Shown piece after piece: positions 44,801 to 56,289 of a stretch of DNA of 64,000 nt. The notes under the pieces were generated by a model, which saw only the letters and a list, made by a program, of their open reading frames with translations, had not been told where the DNA came from and searched no databases. The stretch is from Haematobia irritans (taxonomy: Eukaryota; Arthropoda; Insecta; Diptera; Muscidae), in the NCBI RefSeq assembly GCF_050003625.1, contig NC_134397.1:154090691-154154690 (forward strand). Direction: 5' to 3'. The position numbers were made by a program, and so were the translations under genes. How positions within the stretch are numbered: the stretch's first letter is position 1; every line of letters begins with the position of its first letter.

Positions 44801-45515
44801 CCATATATTAACACCATGTACCAAATTTCAGCCGGATCGGATGAAATTTGCTTCTCTTAGAGGCTCCGCAAGCCAAATCGGGGGATCGGTTTATATGGGG
44901 ACTATATATAATTATGGACCGATGTGGACCAATTTTTGCATGGTTGTTAGACACCATATACTAATACCATGTACCAAATTTCAGCCGGATCGGATGAAAT
45001 TTGCTTCTCCTAGAGGATTCGCAAGCCAAATCGGGGGATTGGTTATTTATATGGGGGCTATATATAATTATGAACCGATGTGGACCAATTTTTGCATGGT
45101 TGTTAGAGACCATATACCAACACCATGTACCAAATTTCAGCCGGATGGGATGAAATTTGCTTCTCTTAGAGGCCTTGCAAGCCAAATTTGGGGGTCCATT
45201 TATATGGGGGCTATACGTAAAAGTGGACCGATATGGCCCATTTGCAATACCATCCGACCTACATCAATAACAACTACGTGTGCCAAGTTTCAAGTTGATA
45301 GCTTGTTTCGTTCGGAAGTTAGCGTGATTTCAACAGACGGACGGACATGCTTAGATCGACTCAGAATTTCACCACGACCCAGAATATATATACTTTATGG
45401 GGTCTTAGAGCAATATTTCGATGTGTTACAAACGGAATAACAAAGTTAATATACCCCCCATCCTATGGTGGATGGTATAATAATATACCCCCCATCCTAT
45501 GGTGGAGGGTATAAT
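41875..45515 (-). mobile_element. DINE family A (A6), split by T2
   Basis: Distal ACAAGTATATACGGCCG at 41875 up to GTATTAGACAATACGTA. T2 follows, then the element resumes at 44187 with GATAGCCAGAATTGAAATATG, about six 153-bp units, and the proximal end. The terminal 33 bp (AATATACCCCCCATCC ... GGTATAAT) are duplicated in tandem at 45450-45515. The M-type minisatellite is absent, as in A4. Confidence 0.8.
42065..44184. mobile_element. MITE/transposon family T (T2), 2.1 kb
   Basis: Ends CACACAAAAAATTTTTTTTTG and, inverted, TTTTGGTGATAATTTTTTGTGTG, with TA on both sides (42063-42064, 44185-44186). The uninterrupted site is readable in A4. Arms (to about 42440 and from 43900) are runs of TCAATTAA/CAATCAC motifs. 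The 1.4-kb interior (42440-43890) has no recognised gene; short frames on both strands resemble nothing I know. Confidence 0.75.
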
Positions 45516-45516
45516 A

Positions 45517-45737
45517 AGCCTTAGTTCAAAGACATGCGACTTTAACGAAGGGATGCAAATTTACAAAATTTGTGTCCTAAATTTAATGAAAAAAGTTTTT
45601 GAAGCAAAGATTACAAACTTTATTTTAATTAAAATTGCATTATTTTGAAGGAATTTGTCCTTAATATTTTGTAAATTTCGCTTCCTAAAATTTAGGTTGC
45701 GTAATCTTTAATATCACGTAAATATTTTTTTTTCAGT
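45517..45737. mobile_element. MITE family D fragment (D4)
   Basis: GTTCAAAGACATGCGACTTTA, AAAATTTGTGTCCTAAATTT and AAAGATTACAAACTTTATTT correspond inverted to D5 (51605-51960). It ends TTTTTTTTTCAGTG. Confidence 0.5.
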
Positions 45738-46771
45738 GTGGCACGTCTCACCCAAGGGACATTTCACCCAAAGAACCGTAGGTTCAATTCCAGACTCTAA
45801 CAAATCACGAAAACCTTTTTCATCATTGATTAGACATCAAAGTAGTACAATCGATATTTTTGACTACGACCCAACACTCTGCGATACTCCGTCCGGAATT
45901 GTTAATTTCCATTAAATTTAATTGAGTCTTCTTCTTCTATTTCCTCCAACTTTTGAAATTGCTTTTGTTTTATGGGCATCTTGGTATGATCAAATTCAAA
46001 AACTTTTTCAATAACCCCACTATGCTAACAGAAGGACTTGCATCGCACAGGTATCTTCAATATGGTATCAGGGTCCTTTTGCACCAAAAAAAAAAACTCT
46101 ACACACACGCACATACCCTTACATGTATGTGCCGAAACTTTTACGATTATATATGGCATGAGGTGCGTCTACGTTGCGATATGGTTTCTACACGGACTAT
46201 GACGGTTGAGGGTTGGCCTATTTATTCAGTTCACGTTGTTTACATACGATATGTTCCACTACCGATATTTCTTTGTCGTCATATTTATTTGGAGTATAGA
46301 CTGTGTGTGTGTGTAAGAGAGTAAGAGTTTTGCACCCAAAAGTTTCCTCAATAAAGCATTCTTCGGATGCATGCAGCTGTTATTAGAATTTTGGTTTGCT
46401 ATAGAGGAAAGGCTTTTAGTTCACTATGGTGTTATTTTTTTTTTTTTTTGGTTACCACCATCAAAGGCATCATATATTTATATACATATTTTCGGGATAT
46501 GTTCTAGCATGCTTTTAGATGTGAATAGTAAGACTGGCAATTGGAAAAAGGGAACTTTTTGGGTGATTAGAGATGATGGAGTTGAGTGATATTTTGTGCA
46601 TGAAAAAGAGTTGGAAAATTTTTTGTGGAAGGTCACTGTTTTGAATACTGAAGGTAGCACAAGATTGACATTTTTTCCAAATTGTAAACACAAAATGTTC
46701 GAAGAAATAGGGAAATATATTGCGTAATAAGTTATTTGTTTCCACTGCATTAATTTTTATTTCATTGAAAT
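45738..46771. other. Unassigned DNA
   Basis: Contains a TG microsatellite (46302-46313) and short A and T runs. No element ends and no convincing exon on either strand. Confidence 0.45.
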
Positions 46772-46905
46772 GTTAGGTTAGGTTAGGTATAGTGGCAATG
46801 TTAGGCTATTCAGTTCATTGTGAAACCACAGTAGTGACCTTCTCTTATTACTGAGCGCTGCCCGATCCTATATTTGACTCAATGACATGGGACTTTCGTT
46901 TTAAA
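46772..46905 (-). mobile_element. Truncated SINE (S5)
   Basis: GTTAGGTTAGGTTAGG tail complement, then GGCTATTCAGTTCATTGTG, CTTATTACTGAGCGCTG, GACTCAATGACATGGGAC. The tRNA head is missing. A family C fragment follows (46905-47000). Confidence 0.65.
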
Positions 46906-47483
46906 AATTTCGCCTTCCTGGGCTTATCCGATTTGCCTGAAATATCAAATCCAGAGGTACTGTAGATCCATTAATAGGTCTGCCTGAAATTCAAAATATA
47001 GAGGGACGTAGCACAGTGGCTCCAAATCGTTTTTTTATACCCACCACCATAGAATGGTGATGGGGGTATAATAAGTTTGCCATTCCGTTTGTAACACATC
47101 GAAATATCGATTTCCGACTATATAAAGTATAGAAATCAGGGAGAAATTCTAAGACGATATAACATGTCCGTCTGTCTGTCTGTTGTAATCACGCTACAGT
47201 CTTCAATAATGAAGCAATCGTGCTGAAATTTTGCACAAACTCCTATTTTGTCTGCAGGCATATCAAGTTCGAAGATGGACTATATCAGTCCAAGTTTTGA
47301 TATGACCCTCTCCCCCCCCCACCACACGAATTTGGTTTAGGGCTTCTAGAAACCGTATTTTCTATCCGATTTGCCTTAAATTGGAAATCTAGAGGCATTT
47401 TTGGACCATAAATAGGTGTGCCGAAAATGGTGCCTATCGGTCCATGTTTTGGTATAGCCCCAATATAGACCGATCGCACGATT

Positions 47484-49263
47484 TTTATACCCTCCACCAT
47501 AGGATGGGGGTATATTAACTTTGTCATTCCGTTTGTAACACATCGAAATATTGCTCTAGGATCCCATAAAGTATATATATTCTGGGTCGTGGTAAAATTC
47601 TGAGTCGATCTGAGCATGTCCGTCCGTCCGTCTGTTGAAATCACGCTAACTTCCGAACGAAACAAACTATCAACTTGAAACTTGGCACACGTAGTTGTTA
47701 TTGATGTAGGTCGGATGGTATTGAAAATGGGCCATATCGGTCAACTTTTACGTATAGCCCCCATATAAACGGACCTCCAAATTTGGCTTGCGATTGCTCT
47801 AAGAGAAGCAAATTTCATCCGATCCGGCTGAAATTTGGTACATGGTGTTGGTATATGGTCTCTAACAACCATGCAAAAATTGGTCCACATCGGTCCATAA
47901 TTATATATAGCCCCCATATAAACGGACCCCCAAATTTGGCTTGCGATTGCTCTAAGAGAAGCAAATTTCATCCGATCCGGCTGAAATTTGGTACATGGTG
48001 TTAGTATATTGTCTCCAACAACCATGCCAAAATTGGTCCATATCAGTCCACTTTTACGTATAGCCCCCATATAAACGGACCCCCAAATTTGGCTTGCGAT
48101 TGCTCTAAGAGAAGCAAATTTCATCCGATCCGGCTGAAATTTGGTACATGGTGTTGGTATATAGTCTCTAACAACCATGCAAAAATTGGTCCACATCGGT
48201 CCATAATTATATATAGCCCCCATATAAACGGACCCCCAAATTTGGCTTGCGATTGGTCTAAGTGAAGCAAATTTCATCCGATCCGGCTAAAATTTGGTAC
48301 ATGGTGTAAGTATATTGTCTCTAACAACCATGCAAAAATTGGTCCACATCGGTCCATAATTATATATAGCCCCCATATAAACCGATCCCCAGATCTGGCT
48401 TGCGGAGCCTCAAAGAGAAGCAAATTTCATCGGATACGGCTGAAATTTGGTACATGGTATTAGTATATGGTCTCTAACTACCATGCAAAAATTGGTCCAC
48501 ATCGGTCCATAATTATATATAGCCCCCATATAAACCGATCCCCTGATTTGATCTCCGGAGCCTCTTATAGGAGCAAAATTCATCAGATCCGGTTGAAATT
48601 TGCAACGTGGTGTTAATATATGGCCGCTAATAACCATGCCAAAATAGGTCCATATCGGTCTATAGTTATATATAGCCGATTCCCAATCACACAAAAATTG
48701 GTCCATATCGGTTCATAATCATGCTTGCCACTCGAGCAAAAATAATTTAGCAAAATTTTATTTCTATAGAAAATTTTGTCAAAATTTTATTTCTATAGAA
48801 AATTTTGTCGAAATTTTATTTCTATAGAAAATTTTGTCAACATTTTATTTCTATAGAAAATTTTGTCGAAATTTTATTCCTATAGAAAATTTTGTCAAAT
48901 TTTATTTCTATAGAAAATTTTGGCAAAATTTTATTTCTGTAGAAAATGTTGTCAAAATTTTATTTCTATAGAGAATGTTGTCAAAATTTTATTTTGTCAA
49001 AATTTTATATCTATAGGAAATTTTGTCAAACTTAGTTATATACGTATTTAATCGGCCATTTTAAGTTTAATATATACCACGTTTGGACTACGTGGTATAT
49101 ATTACGGTATTAGGAAGTTTTAAGATAACTTGTCATCGGCAAAAGTTACCGCAACCCAAGTAATTCGATTGTGGATGACAGTCTTCAGTAGACGTTTCTA
49201 CGCAATCCATGGTGGAGGGTACATAAGCTTCGGCCTGGCCGAACTTACGGCCGTATATACTTG
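47484..49263 (+). mobile_element. DINE-1-like element, family A (A7), nested in C2
   Basis: Complete: TATACCCTCCACCATAGG hairpin to TACTTGTT. Six 153-bp units at 47760-48690. Four of them share GACCCCCAAATTTGGCTTGCG and GATTGCTCTAAG, a local homogenised variant. The joint is TTCATAATCATGCTTGCC, then minisatellite to 49030. Confidence 0.85.
48735..49030 (-). repeat. 29-bp minisatellite block inside A7
   Basis: Ten units between the M-family end motif (CATGCTTGCCACTCGAGC) and the distal A segment TTAGTTATATACGTATTTAATC. Confidence 0.85.
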
Positions 49264-49706
49264 TTCTTCTTGGGCTTCTAGAAACCATAGTTTCTATCCG
49301 ATTTCCCTAAAATTGGAAATCTAGAGGTATTTTTGGACCATAAATATGTGTGGCGAATATGGTGTGTACCGGTCTACGGTTTGCTATAGCCCCCATATAG
49401 ACCGATCTCCCGATTTTACTTCTTTAGATCGTATAGACCGATTTCACTTCTTGAGAGTATAGAAGGCGCACTGATCAGGAAAGTTGCTTGAAGCTGAACG
49501 TAAAATTGCCCGATTTTACTTCTCGCAATCAGTTTAATAATGGGGGTAAAAATCTTCACAGGTAGAATCTTTAAATTTCTCTTCGGGAAGCGTACTGGTT
49601 GAAGTGATCTGCTTGGGAGAATATCTGTCATCATTATTATATTTGATACATGGTGGTGGGTATTTAAGATTCGGCCAGGCCGAACTTACTGCTGTATGTA
49701 ATTGTT

Positions 49707-49980
49707 TTTAAATAATTTTGGAACTTTTGAACGGATAAAGATATTAACATAATTTTTTCTTTGTGTGAATACTGAGGTATTTTCCTGTAAGTTTTTGGGT
49801 CCCCATCGGGTCCACGGGCTGACCAGTAAGCGTTGGAAGTTGGTCACCTCGGGGGTATACAATTTTGTTTTAGCTGCCTAATCCGCAATTATGAACCGAT
49901 TTAAAAAAATCTTTGTGTGAATACTGAGGTATTTTCCTCTAAGTTTTTTGCAAGGGTCCCTATCAGGTCCACGGGCTGAT
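49707..49980. repeat. Short direct duplication of unknown origin
   Basis: TTGTGTGAATACTGAGGTATTTTCCT occurs in two copies (about 49765-49840 and 49912-49980), each followed by TAAGTTTTT and TCCACGGGCTGA. No element ends recognised. Confidence 0.5.
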
Positions 49981-51482
49981 GAAATCAATTAATTTTTTAA
50001 TCAAGTCTTTGTATGTCCAATAAAACTGTGATTAATTCTATCATTTTTGTGATTGAAGACAACTAAAAAACAAGCGAGTAAAGTAGAAAGTCGGGCGGGG
50101 CCTACTATATCGTACCTTAAACCACCCCTACTGAATTAGTAAACATTGTTTGTGGGGTATGAGTTCCATTTCCATATGTAAGAATATTAAGGGGTACAAA
50201 GTTATGTGAGTTTTATCACAATCTGAACAGAAATGTCTGATCTTAGGAGCCATAGCTGATTCTGAACCTACAGAGTTTGTATGCCACTAATATTGCTCCC
50301 ATTATTAAAAAAAAGAGGAAATCGCTCAATTAGTTTGGGTAATAAATCCAAATTTGTGCAAATCGGCCAATATATTTATGTACAAGCTACATGTATGGCT
50401 AAATAGATCGTCTATTACATCAAAATTTGAAATTTAAGTAACGTTGGTTAATAAATAAGAGTATTATGGCAAATTTTTGGAAAATCGAGCAATGCATATA
50501 TATGGGAGCTATATCTAAATCTGAACCAATTTGGATAATATTTGGCAAGTTTAATTAATACCACAGAAGATTACCTTGTGCTAAATTTGAGTAAGATCTG
50601 ATAATAAATGAGGCCTCTATTGTCAAAAATATGGTTATTAGGGGCAAATTTTTCAAAATCGTGTAATACCTATATGTGGGAGCTATATCTAAATTTGAAC
50701 CGATTTAGATGATATTTGGCAAGTTTGGTTGGTACTACGGAAGGTTACCTTTTGCTAAATTTGAGTAAGATCGGGTAATAAATAATGGTTTTATGGGCAG
50801 ATTTGTGAAAATCGGGCGATACATATATATGGGAGCTATATTTAAATCTCAACCGACTTGGGTGATATTTGGCAGGTTTGGTTTACACCACAGAAGGTTA
50901 ACTTTTGCTAAATTTGAGTAAGATCGGGTAATAAATAAGGGTTTTGTGGTCAAATTTGGCTAAATCGGGCGATACATATATATGGAAGCTATATCTAAAT
51001 CTGAACCGATTCCGATGAAATTTTGCACATTTGAAAGTTGATGAAAAATATTACTTTGTGCCAAATTTTACGATAATCGGTTAGTAAAAAACCGCAACGT
51101 AACCCCATTTGTCGAAATCGGGCGATACATATTTATGGCAGCTATATCTAAATTTGATCCGATTTCTTCCAAATTAAATAGCGTTCGTCCCTGTACCCAA
51201 AAAACACACTGTACCAAATTTCATCAAAATCAGTTAATAATTGCGACCGGAATCCTGCGAACAACAAATACATGGACAGACGGACGGACACCAAGCGCTA
51301 GATCGACTCAGGAGGTGATTATGAGTCGATCGGTATATATTTTATGGGGTCTAAAATCAATATTTCTGGTAGGCACATTTTTTGGCAGATCAAAGTTATT
51401 ATACCCTGACCACTATGTGGTTTAGGGTATAATTATGTTATGAACTAATTTCGTGATTGAATAAAAAAAAATTTTGTGTGAA
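49981..51482. mobile_element. MITE family T (T3), split by a DINE
   Basis: Left piece AAATCAATTAATTTTTTAATC ... GTGATTGAAGACAACT and right piece TTCGTGATTGAATAAAA ... TTTTGTGTG flank G4. The left terminus is uncertain. Confidence 0.5.
50070..51432 (-). mobile_element. DINE-1-like element, family G (G4)
   Basis: Begins CAAGCGAGTAAAGTAG with hairpin arms AGTCGGGC/GGCCTACT, then about five units (GGGAGCTATATCTAAAT markers). The proximal end has GACGGACGGACACC, CTAGATCGACTCAGG, ATATTTTATGGGGTCTAAAA and TATACCCTGACCACTATGTG. It is diverged from G1-G3. Confidence 0.7.
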
Positions 51483-51604
51483 GAGAATAGTTCACCACAA
51501 TGGTCTGACATAATGGCCTAACATAACCCAAGAACCACTTTAGATCCCTAAATAGATATGTCGAATATGATTTGTATAGGTCTATGTTTTAGCCCCTATA
51601 TATA

Positions 51605-51960
51605 CTGAAAAGAAATTTACCTGAATTAAATTTTAGTATGCGCAATTTACATAATATTAAGGACAAATTTCTTTAATATAAAGAAATTTTAATTAAAATA
51701 AAGTTTATAATCTTTACTTCGAAAATGTTTTTCATTAAAATTAGGACATACATTTGGGAAATTTGCGTCCCTCCGTTAATGTCGCATGTCTTTGAACTAA
51801 GGCAAATTTTCCTTAAAATAAAGAAACACATGTTTGATATAAAGAAATCGTCCTTAAATTAACTGAAATATTGACTCTTTAGATTTAAAACAAAAACGCT
51901 TCAAATATAGCCTAAGTCTTATTTGGAGGATTTAGCATCTTTGGTTTAAAGTGTTTTGTT
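51605..51960. mobile_element. MITE family D (D5)
   Basis: TA, CTGAAAAGAAATTTACC, then AAGTTTATAATCTTTACTTC and CGCATGTCTTTGAACTAAGG. The right end GGTTTAAAGTG is close to a GTG terminus. Confidence 0.5.
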
Positions 51961-51981
51961 TTTTGGAATTATGGAATCGTT

Positions 51982-52717
51982 TTTATACCCTCCACCATAG
52001 GATGGGGGTATATTAACTTTGTCATTCCGTTTGTAACACATCGAAATATTGCTCTAAGACCCCATAAAGTATATATATTCTGGGTCGTAGTGAAATTCTG
52101 AGTCGATCTGAGCATGTCCGTCCGTCTGTTGAAATCACACTAACTTCCGAACGAAACAAGCTATCGACTTGAAACTTGGAAGAAGTAGTTGCTATTGATG
52201 TAGGTCAGATGGTATTGCAAATGTTGCATATCGGTCCACTTTTACGTATAGTCCATATAAACGGACCCCCAAATTTGGCTTGCGATTGCTCTAAAAGAAG
52301 CAAATTTCATCCGATCAGGCTGAAAGTTGGTACATGGTGTTAGTATATGATCTCTAACAACCATGCAAAAATTGGTATTTTTATAGAAAACATTGTCAAA
52401 ATGTTATTTCTATAGAAAATTTTGTCAAAATTTTATTTCTATAGAAAATTTTGGCAAAATTTTACTTCTATAGAAAATGTTGTCAAAATTTTATTTTGTC
52501 AAAATTTTATTTCCATAGAAACTTTAAACTTAATTATATACGTATTTAATCTGCCTTTTTTAGCTTAATATATACCACGTATGAACTATGTGGATATATT
52601 ACGGTGTTAGGAAGTTTTAAGATACCTTGCCATCGGCTTCAGTAGAAGTTTCTACGCAATCCATGGTGGAGGGTACATAAGCTTCGGTCTGGCCGTACTT
52701 ACGGCCGTATATACTTG
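51982..52717 (+). mobile_element. DINE family A (A8), compact copy
   Basis: All parts in 736 bp: TATACCCTCCACCATAGG, CCCATAAAGTATATATATTC, one and a half 153-bp units, four or five minisatellite units (52380-52525), distal TACTTACGGCCGTATATACT. Internal deletion joined unit sequence (AAAAATTGGTATTTTTATAG) directly to minisatellite. Confidence 0.8.
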
Positions 52718-52747
52718 TTTACTTTGAAGTATCCGTTATAATTTGTA

Positions 52748-55593
52748 TTTTTATACCCTTCGCCACACTGTGGAACAGGGTATTATAAGTATAAGTGCAT
52801 TTGTTTACAACACCCAGAAGGAGACGAGATAGACACATGGTGTCTTTGGCAAAAATGCTCAGGGTGGGCTCCTGAGTCGATATAGCCATGTCCGTCTGTC
52901 CGTGAACACATTTTTGTAATCAACGTCTAGGTCGCAGTTTTAGCCCAATCGACTTCAAATTTGGCACAAGTATGTGTTTTGGCTCAGAATAGAACCCTAT
53001 TGATTTTGGATGAAATCGGTTCAGATTTAGATATAGCTCCCCTATATATATATTTCACCCGATATGGACTTTTATGGCCCCAGAAACCAGAGTTTTACCC
53101 TAATTTGCTTAAAATTTTGCACAAGAAGAACAACTAGTACTATAGACAAGTGTGTCAAATTTTATTGAAATCGGTTCAGATTTAGATATAGCTCCCATAT
53201 ATATCTTTCGCCCGATATGGACTAATACGGTCCCAGAAGCCACAGTTTTAACCCAAGTTGGTTGAAATTTTGCACTAGGAGTACAATTGGTAGTGTAGTC
53301 AAGTGTGCCAAATTTTATTGAAATCGGTTCAGATTTAAATATAGGTCCCATATATAGCTTTCGCCCGATTTACACTCATATGACTACAGAGGCCAATTTT
53401 TTGGTCCGATTTACTTGAAATTTTGCACAGGAAGTAGAATTAGCATTGTAGATATGCGTGCCAAATTTGGTTGAAATCGGTTCAGATTTAGATATAGCTC
53501 CCATATAAGCTTTCGCCCGATTTACACTCATATGACTACAGAGGCCAATATTTTTCTCCGATTTAGTTGAAATTTTGCACAGGGAGTAGAATTAGCATTG
53601 TAGCTATACGTGGCAAATTTGGTTGAAATCGGTTCAGATTTAGATATAGCTCCCATATAGCTTTCGCCCGATTTACACTCATATGACCACCGAGGCCAAT
53701 TTTTTGGTCCGATTTAGTTGAAATTTTTCACAGGAAGTAGAATTAGCATTGTAGACATGCGTGCCAAATTTGGTTGAAATCGGTTCAGATTTAAATATAG
53801 CTCCCATAAAAGCTTTCGCCCGATTTACACTCATATGACCACCGAGGCCAATTTTTTGCTCCGATTTAGTTGAAATTTTGCACAGGGAGTAGAATTAGCA
53901 TTGTAGCTATGCGTGCCGAATTTGGTTGAAATCGGTTCAGATTTAGATATAGCTCCCATATATATGTTTTTCTGATTTCGACAAAAATGGTCAAAATACC
54001 AATATTTTGCTTGTAAAATCGCCACTGCTTAGTCGAAAAGTTGTAAAAATGACTCTAGTTTTCCTAAACTTCTAATACATATATATATATCGAGTGGTAA
54101 ATCATAAATAAACTTTTGCGAAGTTTCCTTAAAATTGCTTCAGATTTAAATGTTTCCCATATTTATACCCTGCGCCACACTGTGGAACAGGGTATTATAA
54201 GTTAGTGCATATGTTTGCAACACCCAGAAGGAGACGAGATAGACACATGGTGTCTTTGGCAATAATGCTCAGGGTGGGTCCCTGAGTCGATATAACCATG
54301 TCCGTCTGTCCGTCCGTCTGTCTGTGAACACATTTTTGTGATCAAAGTCTAGGTCGCAATTTAAGTCCAATCGCCTTCAAATTTGGCACATGTTCCTAAT
54401 TTGGGTCAGAAATCGGTTCAGATTTAGATATAGCTCCCATATATATCTTTCCCCCGATATAGACTAATATGGTCCTAAAAGCCAGAGTTTTGGCCCAATT
54501 TGGTTGAAATTTTGCATAAGGAGTAGATTTAGCATTATATGCTATGAGTGCCAAATTTGGTTGAAATCAATTCAGATTTAGATGTAGCTCCCATATATAT
54601 CTTTCGCCCGATATGCATTTATATGGACCTAGAAACCAGAGTTTTATCCTGATTAGCTTGAAATTTTGCACAAGGAGTACAATTAGTAGTATAGTCATGT
54701 GTGCCAAATTTGATTGAAATCGGTTCAGATTTAGATATAGCTTCCATATATATTTTTCGCCCGATATGGACTTATATGGCCCCAGAAGCCAGAGTTTTGG
54801 CCCAATTTGGTTGAAATTTTACACAAGGAGTACAATTAGTAATATAGTCATGTGTGCCAAATTTGGTTGAAATCAGTTAAGATTTAGATATAGCTCCCAT
54901 ATATATGTTTTTCTGATATCGACAAAAATGGTCAAAATACCAACATTTTCCTTGTAAAATCGCCACTGCTTAGTCGAAAAGTTGTAAAAATGACTCTAGT
55001 TTTCCTAAACTTCTAATACATATATATCGAGCGATAAATCATAAATAAACTTTTGCAAACTTTCCTTAAAATTGCTTCAGATTTAAATTTTTCCCATATT
55101 TTTTACTAACATTGTGTTCCACCTTAGTGCATTAGCCGACTTAAATTTTGAATATATATATTTTTTTAGAAGTCTATCAAATTCTGTCCAGATCGAGTGA
55201 TATTTAAATGTATGTATTTGGGACAAACCTTTATATATAGCCCTCAACACATTTGACGGATGTGATATGTTATCGAAAATTTAGATCTACAAAGTGGTGC
55301 AGGGTACAATATAGTCGGCCCCGCTCGACTTTAGACTTTCCTTACTTGTTTTTTACTAACATTGAGTTCCACCCTGGTGCATTAGCCGACTTAAATTTTG
55401 AGTCTATAGATTTTGTAAAAGTCTGTCAAATTCTGTCCAAATCGAGTGATATTTAAATGTATGTATTTGGGACAAACCTTTTTATATAGCCCCCAACGCG
55501 GATGTTATATGGTATCGAAAATTTAGATCTACAAAGTGGTGCAGGGTATAATATAGTCGGCCCCGCCCGACTTTAGACTTTCCTTACCTGTTA
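52748..55593 (+). mobile_element. DINE family G (G2), split by G3
   Basis: TATACCCTTCGCCACACTGTGG start; seven units marked by GAAATCGGTTCAGATTTA at 53012, 53167, 53320, 53473, 53624, 53776 and 53928 (spacing 151-155). It is interrupted at 54162 in a T run and resumes at 55349 (ACTAACATTGAGTTCCACCC), with distal hairpin AGTCGGCCCCGCCCGACT and CCTTACCTG. Confidence 0.8.
54162..55348 (+). mobile_element. DINE family G (G3), nested in G2
   Basis: TATACCCTGCGCCACACTGTGG to TTCCTTACTTG. The flanks join as CCCATA + T run + ACTAAC, continuous in G1 (23196-23210). No flank sequence other than T is duplicated, as expected for Helentron-type insertion between T and T. Confidence 0.8.
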
Positions 55594-55609
55594 AACTGAT
55601 AGACGTGAC

Positions 55610-55806
55610 TAACTTTGTTATATACCGCGAAAAGAGAATGGTAATTCGAGAATTGGAATCTGTATCCTAATTTTAATTTTATTTGTTTAAAAACCATATA
55701 GGTAGCTAAAAAATATCTTTATTTTAAAGAAGCCGCATCTTTGGTCGGAATCAATACCAAAATGGTCAACATCTTTGGATCCAAGTAAACTTTTTTCTTG
55801 AGTGTA
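55610..55806. mobile_element. MITE family D fragment (D6)
   Basis: CGCGAAAAGAGAATGGTAAT, GTATCCTAATTTTAATTTTA, CGGAATCAATACCAAAATGG, TTTGGATCCAAGTAAAC, ending CTTGAGTGTA. Inverted match to D3. Confidence 0.5.
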
Positions 55807-56285
55807 AACCCAGATCTCAATTATGTTATTATTCGATTTACGTGAAATTCAAAATCATAAGTAAGTTTTGACCAACAGATAGCCGTGTCGAATATGGTGT
55901 GTACACTGATAGAAAAAACTTCGTTATATTAACGAAATGTGTCATTGAAATTGAGCCAATGAAACAAATTCGTTGATATAACGACATTTTTCGTTATTAT
56001 AATGAATTTTCTCTTAATCAATGAAAAGTTTCGTACTATTAACAAATATTTTCATTATCGCAATGAAAATGTTTCATTATATCAATGAAATAGTTTCGTT
56101 AGCTCAATTTTAATGAAATTTTCTTTGTGTGTAGCGCTCTATGATTTGGTATAGCCCCTATATAGACCGATCTTCCGATTCGACTTCTTGGACTTCTGGA
56201 CACCGCAGTTTTTATCCGATTTGCTTGAAATTCAAATGCCAGAGACATTTTAGGCCCACAAACCGGTGTGCCGAATATTGTGTGT
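55807..56285 (+). mobile_element. DINE family C fragment (C4), split by a MITE
   Basis: Unit sequence TTATTCGATTTACGTGAAATTC ... AATATGGTGTGTA, then the MITE, then GCGCTCTATGATTTGGTATAG ... AACCGGTGTGCCGAATATTG. Both ends of the DINE are missing. Confidence 0.6.
55904..56131. mobile_element. 228-bp MITE in C4
   Basis: CACTGATAGAAAAAACTTCG to TTTTCTTTGTGTG with TA at 55902-55903 and 56132-56133. C2 at about 49360 shows the uninterrupted site. Filled with CAATGAAA/TTTCGTTA motifs in both orientations. Confidence 0.75.
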
Positions 56286-56289
56286 TGTT

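Larger units (their letters stand above)
47034..49706 (+). mobile_element. DINE family C (C2), split by A7
   Basis: Proximal part 47034-47483 (TATACCCACCACCATAG, ATATCGATTTCCGACTAT, GTCCGTCTGTCTGTC) and distal part 49264-49706 (TTGGGCTTCTAGAAACC ... GGTGGTGGGTATTTAAG, TTCGGCCAGGCCGAA, ACTTACTGCTGTATG). A7 lies between, in the unit where other C copies read CCGATTTNNNCTTCTTGGG. Confidence 0.75.
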
